NCBI RefSeq assembly: GCF_947494015.1
Contig: NZ_CANLTL010000002.1
Location: 62,001 to 126,000 of the forward strand
Source of the DNA: an uncultured Cellulomonas sp.
GTDB lineage: Bacteria; Actinomycetota; Actinomycetes; Actinomycetales; Cellulomonadaceae
Direction of reading: 5' to 3'
Length of the DNA stretch: 64,000 nucleotides
Made by a program: the position numbers and the translations under genes. Under the pieces are notes generated by a model. The model was not told the origin of the DNA. It was given only the letters and a program-made list of their open reading frames with translations, and searched no databases. Below, piece after piece: positions 49,534-57,534 of the stretch. Each line of letters opens with the position of its first letter. Positions within the stretch are counted from its first letter, which is position 1.

Positions 49534-51459
49534 ATGACGACTTCCCCTGCGTTCGACGGTCCGCTCACCCGCGCCTGGCACGCGGCCGTGACGGCGGCCG
49601 GGCACGACCCGGCGTCGGCGCCGCTCACGGGTGGGCTGCCCGTGCCGACCGCCGAGGACCGCTCGGTCTGGGACCTCGCAGCCGGGACCGCTGACATCCC
49701 CACCCGGCACGAGCTGCTGGCGCGGGCCGGGGCCGAGCGCGGGACGCCGTGGCCGCAGCCCACCGCCCACGCCTTCGCGCGGTTCTTCCGTGACGGCGAC
49801 CGCCTCGAGTACGAGGGCACGGTCGCCGCGCGGCAGCAGCGGCTCACCCGGGCCGCGGTGGCGGCGGCCTCCACCCTCGACCCGGCGTGGCTCGACGACG
49901 TCGCCGACGGCGTGACGCTCCTGTGCGAGCAGAGCACCTGGTGCTGGGCCGCCCACGACGACACCCGCCGCCGGCACGGGTCCGTGGTGCCGACCGTGAC
50001 CGACCCGTTCGTCGACCTCGGCGCCGGGGAGGTCGTCGCCCAGCTCGCGTGGGTGGACCACCTGCTCGGGGCCCGGCTCGACGACCGCTACCCCGGCCTG
50101 CGCCGGCGCGTGCGCCACGAGGCCAGGGTCCGGGTGCTCGAGCCGTTCGTCCGCCGTCGCGACTGGCACTGGCTCGGGCTCGACGGCGACGTCCACAACT
50201 GGAACCCGTGGATCCACGGCAACGTCCTGGTCGCCGCCCTCGGGCTGCTGGCGGACGACTCCGAGCGTGCGGACGTCGTCCGACTCGTGGTCGAGGGCCT
50301 CGACCGCTACGTCGCGGTGCTGCCCGACGACGGCGCGGTCGACGAGGGGTACGCGTACTGGTGGAACGGTGCGTGCCGCGCACTGGAGGCGCTCGACGTG
50401 CTGGGCCACGCGAGCGGGCACCGGATCGCGTCCCGTGTCCCGGCCCTGCGCGCGACCGTCGCGTTCCCGCACCGGATGCACCTGGGCGCGGACTGGTACC
50501 TCAACCTGGCCGACGGGCAGGCCCGGCCGCCGTCGGACCAGCCCTGGCACGCGCTGCACCGCGCCGCCCAGGAGGCGGGCGACCAGGACGCGCGCCGGCA
50601 CGCCGCGGCGCACCGCGTGCCCGGCGGGCCGGTCGCGACCGAGCGGGAGGGCCTGGGCCGGCTATTGCGCTCCCTGACCGACCGGGCGTGGTCGGCGGCG
50701 GACCCCGCGGCCGGCTCCCCGCTCCCCCGTGACACGTGGCTGCCGTCGACCGAGGTGCTCGTGGCACGCGCCACCGAGGGCAGCACCCACGGCCTGACGC
50801 TGGCCGTCAAGGGCGGCCACAACGGCGAGCACCACAACCACAACGACGTGGGCAGCGTCGTGGTGGCGCTCGGCGGCGTCCCGGTCGTCGTCGACGCCGG
50901 CCGGCCCACCTACACCGCGCAGACCTTCGGGCCCGACCGGTACGAGCTGTGGACCATGCAGAGCCAGTGGCACACCGTGCCGACCGTGCGCGGCACGGGC
51001 CAGTCGCCGGGCCGCCGGTTCGGTGCCCGGCACACCGTCGCCGAGGTCACCGGCGCCCGGGCGGCGCTCCACCTGGACCTCGCGGGCGCCTACGACCGGC
51101 CGGACGTGCGGCACTGGTGGCGGACCGCGGGGCTGGACCGCACGTCGGGCGCCGTGACCATCGAGGACCGCTGGGACCTCGCCCCCGACCCGACCCCGGC
51201 GCCGTCGTCCTGCGTGCACGTGCTGCTCGCGGGGGACGTCGTGCTGGACGGCCGGCGTGCCGTGGTGACCGCGCTCGCGGGGGCCGGGACCGTCGCGCTG
51301 ACGTGGGCGGGCACCGCCCGCGGCGCGCACCTGGAGATCCGGCGGCTGGACGACCCTATGCTCGGCGAGGTCTGGGGCGAGCGCCTCACCCGCCTCGTGA
51401 TCGACGTCGGCGACGCACCGACGGGCAGCCTGACCATGACCGTGGGGGAGATCCGATGA
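49534..51459 (+). CDS. Heparinase II/III-like family protein
   Basis: 641 aa. N-terminal (alpha/alpha) toroid with RDWHWLGLDGDVHNWNPWIHGN and DEGYAYWWNGACRALEAL, then a beta-sandwich containing KGGHNGEHHNHNDVGS, the signature of heparinase II/III-like proteins. In related lyases the Asn/His residues in these blocks and a Tyr act in catalysis. It probably cleaves a uronate-containing oligosaccharide; the exact substrate is not predictable. No signal peptide is visible, so it acts inside the cell. GAGGAG precedes the ATG. Coupled (ATGA) to the regulator gene. Confidence 0.83.
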   Translation: MTTSPAFDGPLTRAWHAAVTAAGHDPASAPLTGGLPVPTAEDRSVWDLAAGTADIPTRHELLARAGAERGTPWPQPTAHAFARFFRDGDRLEYEGTVAARQQRLTRAAVAAASTLDPAWLDDVADGVTLLCEQSTWCWAAHDDTRRRHGSVVPTVTDPFVDLGAGEVVAQLAWVDHLLGARLDDRYPGLRRRVRHEARVRVLEPFVRRRDWHWLGLDGDVHNWNPWIHGNVLVAALGLLADDSERADVVRLVVEGLDRYVAVLPDDGAVDEGYAYWWNGACRALEALDVLGHASGHRIASRVPALRATVAFPHRMHLGADWYLNLADGQARPPSDQPWHALHRAAQEAGDQDARRHAAAHRVPGGPVATEREGLGRLLRSLTDRAWSAADPAAGSPLPRDTWLPSTEVLVARATEGSTHGLTLAVKGGHNGEHHNHNDVGSVVVALGGVPVVVDAGRPTYTAQTFGPDRYELWTMQSQWHTVPTVRGTGQSPGRRFGARHTVAEVTGARAALHLDLAGAYDRPDVRHWWRTAGLDRTSGAVTIEDRWDLAPDPTPAPSSCVHVLLAGDVVLDGRRAVVTALAGAGTVALTWAGTARGAHLEIRRLDDPMLGEVWGERLTRLVIDVGDAPTGSLTMTVGEIR

Positions 51460-52607
51460 GCACGATCGACGCGCGCGGCCCGCTGCCGGTGACCCGCCGC
51501 GCCCAGCTGCTCGAGGAGCTCCAGCGGCAGGGCACGGTGCGGGTCTCCGAGCTGACGGACGTGCTCGGGGTCACGCCCGTGACGGTGCGGCGCGACATCG
51601 CCCAGCTGGCCAACGAGGGCCTGGTCCGCCGGGTCCACGGCGGCGCCACCCTCGTGACGGCGGACGACCGCCCGCAGGACGGGGCCGCGCCGGACGCCGC
51701 CCCGCCGGCCGGGGTCCCGAGGGCGGCCCCCGGCGGCGAGGTCGCGCTGCGCCCGGTCGGGATGCTGGTCCCCTCGCTGGACTACTACTGGCCCGGCGTG
51801 GTGCGCGGCGCGCAGGAGGAGGCGACCGCCCACGGGATGCGGCTGGTCCTGCGCGGGTCGTCGTACGAGACGCACGACGACCGTCCCCAGCTGGCGCGGC
51901 TGGTCGAGCAGGCCGCGGTCGACGGCCTGGTCATCGCCCCGCGGATGGACGTGCCCAACGCACCCGAGACGATGGCGTGGCTGGTGTCCACCGGGGTGCC
52001 CGTCGTCCTGGTCGAGCGGTCCGCCACGGTGGGCCTGCACCACGCCGCCGTGGAGTCGGTCGTGTCCGACCACGCGCTGGGGGCCGCCATGGCGGTACGC
52101 CACCTGGCCTCGCTGGGGCACCGCAAGGTCGGCCTCGTCCTGAGCGAGCACAGCCCGACCGGTCCGCACGTGCGGCGCGGGTGGCTGGAGGCGATCGGCG
52201 AGTCGGGGGCCGACGCCGCCACCACGGTCGACGTCGTGGTGCCGAACCTGAGGTCGGCGGACTTCGACGCGGCGCTGGACGCGGCGCTCGACCGGTGCCT
52301 GAGCACGGGCACCACCGGGCTCCTCGTCCACGCGGACACCGAGGCGATGGCGTTCGTGCAGCGCTGCGAGCAGCGCGGGCTGTCCGTGCCGGCCGACCTG
52401 TCCGTGGTGGCCTACGACGACGAGGTCGCGGGCCTGTTCAGTCCCCAGCTCACCGCGGTGCGCCCGCCCCGGCTGTCCATCGGACGGGCCGCAGTCTCCC
52501 TGCTGGCGGCGCGGCTGGCCGACCCCGAGCGGCCCGCGCACCGGGTGGTGATCAGTCCGTCGCTGCGCGTGCGGGAGTCGTCGGGACCGCCGCCGGCGGA
52601 GGGCTGA
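51456..52607 (+). CDS. DeoR-type HTH fused to a LacI-type sugar-sensing domain
   Basis: 383 aa. Residues 10-70 are a DeoR winged helix (RRAQLLEELQRQGTVRVSEL, VTPVTVRRDIAQLANEGLVRRVHGG). After a Pro/Ala linker, residues about 100-375 are a periplasmic-binding-protein-like sensor domain as in LacI/GalR (VGMLVPSLDYYWPGVVRGAQ, LVIAPRMDVP, VAYDDEVAGLFSPQLTAVRPP). The canonical LacI helix-turn-helix and hinge helix are absent. It likely senses a sugar from the glycan system and controls both operons through the GTGATCG sites. ATGA overlap with the heparinase gene. Confidence 0.85.
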   Translation: MSTIDARGPLPVTRRAQLLEELQRQGTVRVSELTDVLGVTPVTVRRDIAQLANEGLVRRVHGGATLVTADDRPQDGAAPDAAPPAGVPRAAPGGEVALRPVGMLVPSLDYYWPGVVRGAQEEATAHGMRLVLRGSSYETHDDRPQLARLVEQAAVDGLVIAPRMDVPNAPETMAWLVSTGVPVVLVERSATVGLHHAAVESVVSDHALGAAMAVRHLASLGHRKVGLVLSEHSPTGPHVRRGWLEAIGESGADAATTVDVVVPNLRSADFDAALDAALDRCLSTGTTGLLVHADTEAMAFVQRCEQRGLSVPADLSVVAYDDEVAGLFSPQLTAVRPPRLSIGRAAVSLLAARLADPERPAHRVVISPSLRVRESSGPPPAEG

Positions 52608-52662
52608 GCACGACCGTCCCTCCGGGGGGCGTGGCCGCCGGGGTCCGGTCCGCCATCAGCCG

Positions 52663-53385
52663 TCAGGCCGGGGACACGGGACTGATCACGAGCTCGTCGA
52701 CGCGGACCCAGGGCGGGGACTCCAGGACGAACCGCACAGCTCGACCGACGTCGTCGGGACGCAGCATCGTCGAGCGTGCAGTGTCGTCCGGGACGGTCGG
52801 GCGCAGGTCCAGGAACTCGGTGTCCACGTCGCCGGGGCACAGATGGCATGCCCGCACGCCGTGCCGGGCCTCCTGTGCGTTCAGCGTCTGGCACACCGCG
52901 CGCAGGGCGCTCTTGCTCGCGCTGTAGGCGACGCCCGCGTACGGCGTGAAGCGCCATGCGGACAGGGACGAGATCACGACGACCTGTCCGCCCGAGGCCC
53001 TCAGGTCGGCCAGCACCGTGTCCACCGCTCGCACGACCGCCGTGAGGTTGGTGGCGACGACGGCCTCGACCTCGGTCATCGACTGGTCCGCCCAGGTCCG
53101 TCGCGGGGTGTTGAGGCCGGCCGACAGCACGAGGTCGTCCACGCGTCCCCAGGCGGACGAGATCGCGTCGTGCGCGTGCGCGAGGGCGTCACCGTCGCGA
53201 GCGTCGAGCGGCAGGACCAGGGCCTGGCCACCGGCGCTCTCGACCAGCGCTGCGGTCTCCTGCAACGCGTCCACACGCCGTCCGCTGAGCGCGACCCGAC
53301 GGTCGGCCGCCGCGGCGACCGCGGCCGAGCGACCCATGCCGCTGCCGGCGCCGGTGACCCACAGGACGCGGGAGCCGGCCATCAT
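52663..53385 (-). CDS. SDR family NAD(P)-dependent oxidoreductase
   Basis: 240 aa from the ATG at 53385. Cofactor loop VTGAGSGMGRS, active-site YSASKSALRAV with Tyr and Lys, and a SAGLN segment in the NNAG position. Classical SDR of unknown substrate. Weak ribosome site; an ATG at 53382 and an upstream GTG at 53433 are alternatives. Convergent with the regulator gene of the glycan system, so probably not part of it. Confidence 0.85.
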   Translation of the reverse strand: MMAGSRVLWVTGAGSGMGRSAAVAAAADRRVALSGRRVDALQETAALVESAGGQALVLPLDARDGDALAHAHDAISSAWGRVDDLVLSAGLNTPRRTWADQSMTEVEAVVATNLTAVVRAVDTVLADLRASGGQVVVISSLSAWRFTPYAGVAYSASKSALRAVCQTLNAQEARHGVRACHLCPGDVDTEFLDLRPTVPDDTARSTMLRPDDVGRAVRFVLESPPWVRVDELVISPVSPA

Positions 53386-53436
53386 CGCCGTCCGGTGGGT
53401 CGTCCGTCCGCCGTCATGCTCCGACGCTGCCACAGC

Positions 53437-53465
53437 GCCCGCGTCGGCGCAGCGCCGACGCGGGC
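53437..53465. repeat. Perfect inverted repeat between the SDR gene and a gene remnant
   Basis: GCCCGCGTCGGCG (53437-53449) pairs with CGCCGACGCGGGC (53453-53465) around CAG. There is no T-run. It lies at the junction between the SDR start and the peptidase-E-like remnant. Confidence 0.75.
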
Positions 53466-53504
53466 ACGTCGCACCGGCTGCGTGCCGGGCCGCGATGAGT
53501 TCCG

Positions 53505-53633
53505 ACGCGGTCCGACGGGTGGGCCGCCGACCTCGGCGCCCCGGCCTACGCCATCGACGAGCAGACGGCGATCACCGTCGTCGACGGCCACGCCGAGGTG
53601 GTCTCCGAAGGGCGGTGGCACAGGATCGGGTGA
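53505..53633 (+). pseudogene. C-terminal remnant of a peptidase E (S51)-like protein
   Basis: A plus-strand frame ending at TGA 53631-53633 encodes WAADLGAPAYAIDEQTAI, then VVDGHAEVVSEGRWHRIG. This pattern (a 'GYAIDDxTAL' strand, a short 'VVDG' strand and a 'VVSEG' end) resembles the C-terminus of peptidase E/type-1 glutamine amidotransferase-like proteins. No start, nucleophile Ser or upstream domain is present, so it is a decayed gene. Confidence 0.5.
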
Positions 53634-53655
53634 CCGGCACACCCCCGGTCGCGGG

Positions 53656-55173
53656 CTAGCCCGTCGCGCCGACGGGCGAGCCGGACGCATCCTCGTCGGG
53701 AGCGGCCAGCCACCCCGCACCGCCGTGCCCGCCGCGCTGGACGGACTGGTCCGCGGCTCCGGCCGGCGCGCCCGCCGGGTCGGCCGGCACGCCGAGCAGC
53801 GCCCGCGTCACCCCCTGGGCGCTGTCGAGCAGGTCGTCCAGGGCCACCCCCACGTGAGCGGGCGTCACGCGACCGAGCACGCCCCCGTGGTCGCCGAGCG
53901 CCTCCAGCACGGCGCGACGGACGAGCTCCTTGATGAACGACGCCGTCACCCCCTCGGTGCGGCGCACCACCTCCGCCACGTCGGACGCCCCCAGCTCCAG
54001 CGGCACGCCGCGGGTGTAGACCTCGAGCAGGCGCTCGCGCGCGTCGGCGTCGGGCAGACCGATCTCGATGGCCACGTCCACCCGCCCGGGACGAGCGGCC
54101 AGTGCGGGCTCGAGCAGGTCCGCCCGGTTGGTGGTGAGCAGGAACAGCAGGTCGGCGTCGGCGGCGGCGCCGTCCATGGCGTCCAGCAGCTCGAACAGGA
54201 CGGGGTTCGCGCCGGGCCCGTGCCCGCGGTCCTCGGCCACCAGGTCGACGTCCTCGAGCACCACGACCGAGGGGGCGAGCTCGCGTGCCATCTGCGTGAC
54301 CAGGCCGATCAGGTGCAGGGACCGTCCGGACAGCATCAGCACGGTGGAGCCGGGGACGTGCTGGACGACGTACCGGGTGGTGTGCGTCTTGCCGGTCCCG
54401 GGCGGGCCGTACAGCAGCAGCCCGCGCTTGAGGTGCTGCCCCGCCGCGAGCAGCGCCTCGCGCTGGGCGGCCACGTGCAGGGTGTGGCGCTCCACCCGGT
54501 GCAGCACGGCCTCGGGGAGCACGACGTCCTCGCGGGCCGTGCTCGGCAGGACCGGGAACCCGACCGCCCCACCACCCAGCTCCGCACCGGCCAGCTCCAG
54601 GAGCTTGCCGCGGTAGACGTTGTGGCGGTGGCGCAGCTCGTCGAGCTCGGCCATCAGGGCCTGGGCGTCGGCCGTCACGAGGCCGGCCACCTCGAGCGTC
54701 ACCAGCGGCTCGTGGTGCCGCTGGGGACCACGGACGAACAGCACGTAGCGCCCGCGGTCGTCGGTCACGAGCAGCAGCGCGCTGCGCAGGCACGCGGTGG
54801 TCTGCCCCGGCCCGGACGGCAGGTCGATGAGGTCGGGGGCCGAGAGCCGCACCGGGGGCAGGTGCTCGCCGTGCAGCAGCTGGTTCAGCTCCACCGGCCC
54901 GAAGTTCGCCGGCAGCGCCACCCCCTCGACGTCCACGGTGCGCCCCGGTGCGGCCATCCACCGGTCCAGCGCCACCTGGACGTTGACGTGCTCGAACAGC
55001 GGCAGCTCACGCGTGACGATGGATCGCTCGAGCCCGCCCGCGCCCAGGTGCGCCCCGATCCGGGCGACCACCGGGTGCTGACGCGGTGACCCCGCCGCGT
55101 CCGTGTGCACCCACTCCAGGAACTGCCGGAACGAGCGGGCGAACGCACGGGCTTCCTCGTCCTGGGCGACCAT
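53656..55173 (-). CDS. AAA family ATPase
   Basis: 505 aa. An N-terminal domain of about 220 residues is followed by one AAA+ module: Walker A GPPGTGKT (256-263), Walker B VVVLEDVDLV (302-311), sensor-like LLTTNRADLLEPALAARPGRVD with the arginine finger region, and a lid domain (TASFIKELVRRAVLEAL). AAA proteins of this type remodel proteins. The N-terminal domain is not recognised. It is divergent from the phosphomutase-like gene and is probably leaderless (TAGGCT 7 nt upstream of the ATG at 55173). Confidence 0.88.
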   Translation of the reverse strand: MVAQDEEARAFARSFRQFLEWVHTDAAGSPRQHPVVARIGAHLGAGGLERSIVTRELPLFEHVNVQVALDRWMAAPGRTVDVEGVALPANFGPVELNQLLHGEHLPPVRLSAPDLIDLPSGPGQTTACLRSALLLVTDDRGRYVLFVRGPQRHHEPLVTLEVAGLVTADAQALMAELDELRHRHNVYRGKLLELAGAELGGGAVGFPVLPSTAREDVVLPEAVLHRVERHTLHVAAQREALLAAGQHLKRGLLLYGPPGTGKTHTTRYVVQHVPGSTVLMLSGRSLHLIGLVTQMARELAPSVVVLEDVDLVAEDRGHGPGANPVLFELLDAMDGAAADADLLFLLTTNRADLLEPALAARPGRVDVAIEIGLPDADARERLLEVYTRGVPLELGASDVAEVVRRTEGVTASFIKELVRRAVLEALGDHGGVLGRVTPAHVGVALDDLLDSAQGVTRALLGVPADPAGAPAGAADQSVQRGGHGGAGWLAAPDEDASGSPVGATG

Positions 55174-55303
55174 GACGACGAGCCTAGGGACGTGGACGCC
55201 GACGCGCCCCGCCCGCGGCGGCAGCCGGTCGGTGTGGCCCGCCCCGAGCCCGGGTCGTCGTCCCGGCGGCCGGCCGGTGCGGCGGCATGCCTAGGCTCGG
55301 GGC
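55174..55303. promoter_or_regulatory. Divergent leaderless promoters of the AAA ATPase and the trio operon
   Basis: On the minus strand TAGGCT (55186 to 55181) lies seven bases before the ATG at 55173. On the plus strand TAGGCT (55292-55297) lies six bases before the ATG at 55304. The identical hexamers face outward across 130 bp. Confidence 0.55.
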
Positions 55304-56023
55304 ATGGCCACCGTCATCCTCGTCCGGCACGGTCGCACGACCGCCAACGCCGGCGGCATCCTCGCCGGCCGCTCCCCCGGGGTCCGGCTCGACGGCGTGG
55401 GCCGTGAGCAGGCGACCCGCACGGCCGAGCGGCTCGCCGTCGTGCCGCTGGTCGGGCTGGTGTCCAGCCCGCTCGAGCGGTGCCGGCAGACGTCCCGCGT
55501 CGTCCTGGACCGCCAGGCCACCGCTCCGCCGATGCAGGTCGACCGCGCGCTGACGGAGTGCGACTACGGGCAGTGGCAGGGACGCGCGCTGGGCGAGCTC
55601 GCCGGGGAGCCGCTGTGGTCGGTGGTCCAGAACCAGCCGTCCGCGGCCACGTTCCCCGGCGGGGAGTCGCTGGCGGCCATGCAGGCCCGGGCGGCCGCCG
55701 CGGTCCGTCGGCACGACGCGGCGTTCGAGGCGGCCCACGGGGCCGGTGCGGTGTGGGCGGCGGTGAGCCACGGCGACGTCATCAAGTCGGTCCTGGCCGA
55801 CGCGCTGGGCATGCACCTGGACCTGTTCCAGCGCATCACCGTGGGCCCCGCCTCCATCTCGATCGTCCGGTACGGGTCCAGCCGACCGGACGTGGTCGCG
55901 ACGAACCTGGACCCCGGCGACCTCACCTGGCTGCGCTCCGCCGGCCCCGTGGGGGACGCCGCCGTCGGGGGCGGCGCGGGGCCGCGGCCCGTCGCCCACG
56001 ACGACGACGCCGCACGCTCCTAG
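55304..56023 (+). CDS. Histidine phosphatase / phosphomutase-like protein (MSMEG_4193 family)
   Basis: 239 aa. The phosphatase RHG motif is at residues 8-10 (LVRHGRTTANAGG), SSPLERCRQTS holds the second Arg, and VSHGDVIKSVLADALG holds the second His. This is the MSMEG_4193 branch of the histidine phosphatase superfamily. It is the first gene of the actinobacterial trio followed by DUF3090 and SCO1664. The C-terminal tail is Gly/Ala/Asp-rich. The physiological substrate is unknown. Probably leaderless. Confidence 0.9.
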   Translation: MATVILVRHGRTTANAGGILAGRSPGVRLDGVGREQATRTAERLAVVPLVGLVSSPLERCRQTSRVVLDRQATAPPMQVDRALTECDYGQWQGRALGELAGEPLWSVVQNQPSAATFPGGESLAAMQARAAAAVRRHDAAFEAAHGAGAVWAAVSHGDVIKSVLADALGMHLDLFQRITVGPASISIVRYGSSRPDVVATNLDPGDLTWLRSAGPVGDAAVGGGAGPRPVAHDDDAARS

Positions 56024-56033
56024 AGTGGGCGGC
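56021..56033 (+). promoter_or_regulatory. Leaderless -10 element before the DUF3090 gene
   Basis: TAGAGT (56021-56026) overlaps the stop codon of the phosphomutase gene and lies seven bases before the ATG at 56034, so the DUF3090 gene may also start its own transcript. Confidence 0.45.
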
Positions 56034-56600
56034 ATGCCCACTCTCGTCCACGAGTTCGACTGGCCGGACCGCGTCGTCGTCGGCACCGTCGGCCGCCCCG
56101 GGTCCCGGACCTTCTACCTGCAGGCGCGCACCGGCAACCGGACGGCGAGCGTCGCACTGGAGAAGGAGCAGTCGGCGCTGCTGGCCGAGAAGGTCGACGC
56201 GCTCCTGGGCGAGCTGGTCTCCGCGGGGGCGGGCATCAGCGTGCCCACCGAGACCCCGGCCGAGCTGGTCGACGACGACCCGCTGGACCAGCCCGTCGAG
56301 GAGCAGTTCCGCACCGGGCTGATCCGGCTGGGCTGGGACCCCACCACCTCGCAGGTCATCATCGAGGCGTACCCGTACGCGCCCGACGACCAGGACGACC
56401 CCGACCCGGACGACGTGCTGGCCGACCCGGAGTCGGCCGAGCCCAGCGAGATGCTGCTGGTCCGGATGCCGGTCGGCACCGCACGGGCGTTCATCGAGCG
56501 CACCCGACGCGTGGTCGGCGCCGGCCGGCCGGCCTGCCCGATGTGCGGCCGCCCGGTCGACGAGGACGGCCACGTGTGCGCGCCGCCCGACGAGCTGTGA
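56034..56600 (+). CDS. DUF3090 (TIGR03847) protein with C-terminal zinc-ribbon
   Basis: 188 aa. The N-terminal domain starts with HEFDWPDRVVVGTVGRPGSR, and the C-terminus carries CPMCGRPVDEDGHVC, a four-Cys zinc-ribbon-like motif. Middle gene of the conserved trio, of unknown biochemical function. Start at ATG 56034 (an in-frame GTG at 56025 is too far upstream of the family N-terminus). The SCO1664 gene follows 16 bp later. Confidence 0.88.
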   Translation: MPTLVHEFDWPDRVVVGTVGRPGSRTFYLQARTGNRTASVALEKEQSALLAEKVDALLGELVSAGAGISVPTETPAELVDDDPLDQPVEEQFRTGLIRLGWDPTTSQVIIEAYPYAPDDQDDPDPDDVLADPESAEPSEMLLVRMPVGTARAFIERTRRVVGAGRPACPMCGRPVDEDGHVCAPPDEL

Positions 56601-56616
56601 CGACCACCGGCGACCG

Positions 56617-57399
56617 GTGACCGACCCGGACGTCCCGCAGGTCGACCTCGACGGCGGCGAGCTGACCCTGGTCGGCCGGGTCACGGTCGCCTCCAACGCG
56701 ACCTTCGTCGGCACGATCGACGAGGTCGCGGTCGTCTACAAGCCGGTGGCCGGCGAGCGGCCGCTGTGGGACTTCCCGGACGGCACCCTGGCGCAGCGCG
56801 AGGTCGCGACCTACCTCGTGTCCGAGGCCACCGGCTGGGGTGTCGTGCCGCGCACGTGGCTGCGCGAGGGCCCGCTCGGTCCCGGCATGGTCCAGCTGTG
56901 GCAGGAGCCGGACCCCGCGAGCGACCCGGTCGACGTCGTCCCGAGCCGGGCGCTGCCCAGGCCCGGGTGGCGCACGGTCGTCGAGGGCAGCGACGAGCGG
57001 GGGCGGCCCGTGACGCTCGTGCACGAGGACTCCGCCGCGCTGCGGCGGATGGCCGTGCTCGACGCCGTCGTGAACAACGCCGACCGCAAGGGCGGCCACG
57101 TGCTGGCCATGCCGGACGGCCGCCGGCTCGGGGTGGACCACGGGGTCACCTTCCACGTCGAGCCCAAGCTGCGCACCGTGCTGTGGGGCTGGCTCGGGGA
57201 GGACCTGGACCCCGACGAGCTCGCGGGCGTGCACCGGGTGCGCGAGGGGCTGGCCCGGGACCTCGGCCGCCGCCTGGCGGAGCTGGTCAGCGACGAGGAG
57301 CTCGCGGCGCTGGCGGCCCGCTGCGACCGGCTGGTCGGCGAGGGCCGCTTCCCGGCCCCCGAGGGTGACATGCCGGCCGTCCCCTGGCCGCTGTTCTGA
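56617..57399 (+). CDS. SCO1664 family (PI3K/protein-kinase-like) protein
   Basis: 260 aa. The fold resembles a lipid-kinase-like small kinase: EVAVVYKPVAGERPLWDFPDGTLAQREVATYL near the N-terminus, LDAVVNNADRKGGHVLAMPDG with the catalytic-type Asn-Asn-Ala-Asp-Arg, and GVDHGVTFHVEPKLRTVLWGW. Third gene of the trio; the role of the trio is not known. GTG start, 16 bp after DUF3090. Probably co-transcribed. Kinase activity is inferred from family resemblance. Confidence 0.85.
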   Translation: MTDPDVPQVDLDGGELTLVGRVTVASNATFVGTIDEVAVVYKPVAGERPLWDFPDGTLAQREVATYLVSEATGWGVVPRTWLREGPLGPGMVQLWQEPDPASDPVDVVPSRALPRPGWRTVVEGSDERGRPVTLVHEDSAALRRMAVLDAVVNNADRKGGHVLAMPDGRRLGVDHGVTFHVEPKLRTVLWGWLGEDLDPDELAGVHRVREGLARDLGRRLAELVSDEELAALAARCDRLVGEGRFPAPEGDMPAVPWPLF

Positions 57400-57534
57400 C
57401 GGCCCTGACGGCGGTCGCGTCGCACCCGTGGCGCGCAGCGCCGGCGACGGTCGCCCGGTCGCCGCGCCACCGATCCCCGGCTAGCGTGCAGGGGCCATCG
57501 CCCGCGGGCACCCCAGCGAGACTCGGAGGCGTCC

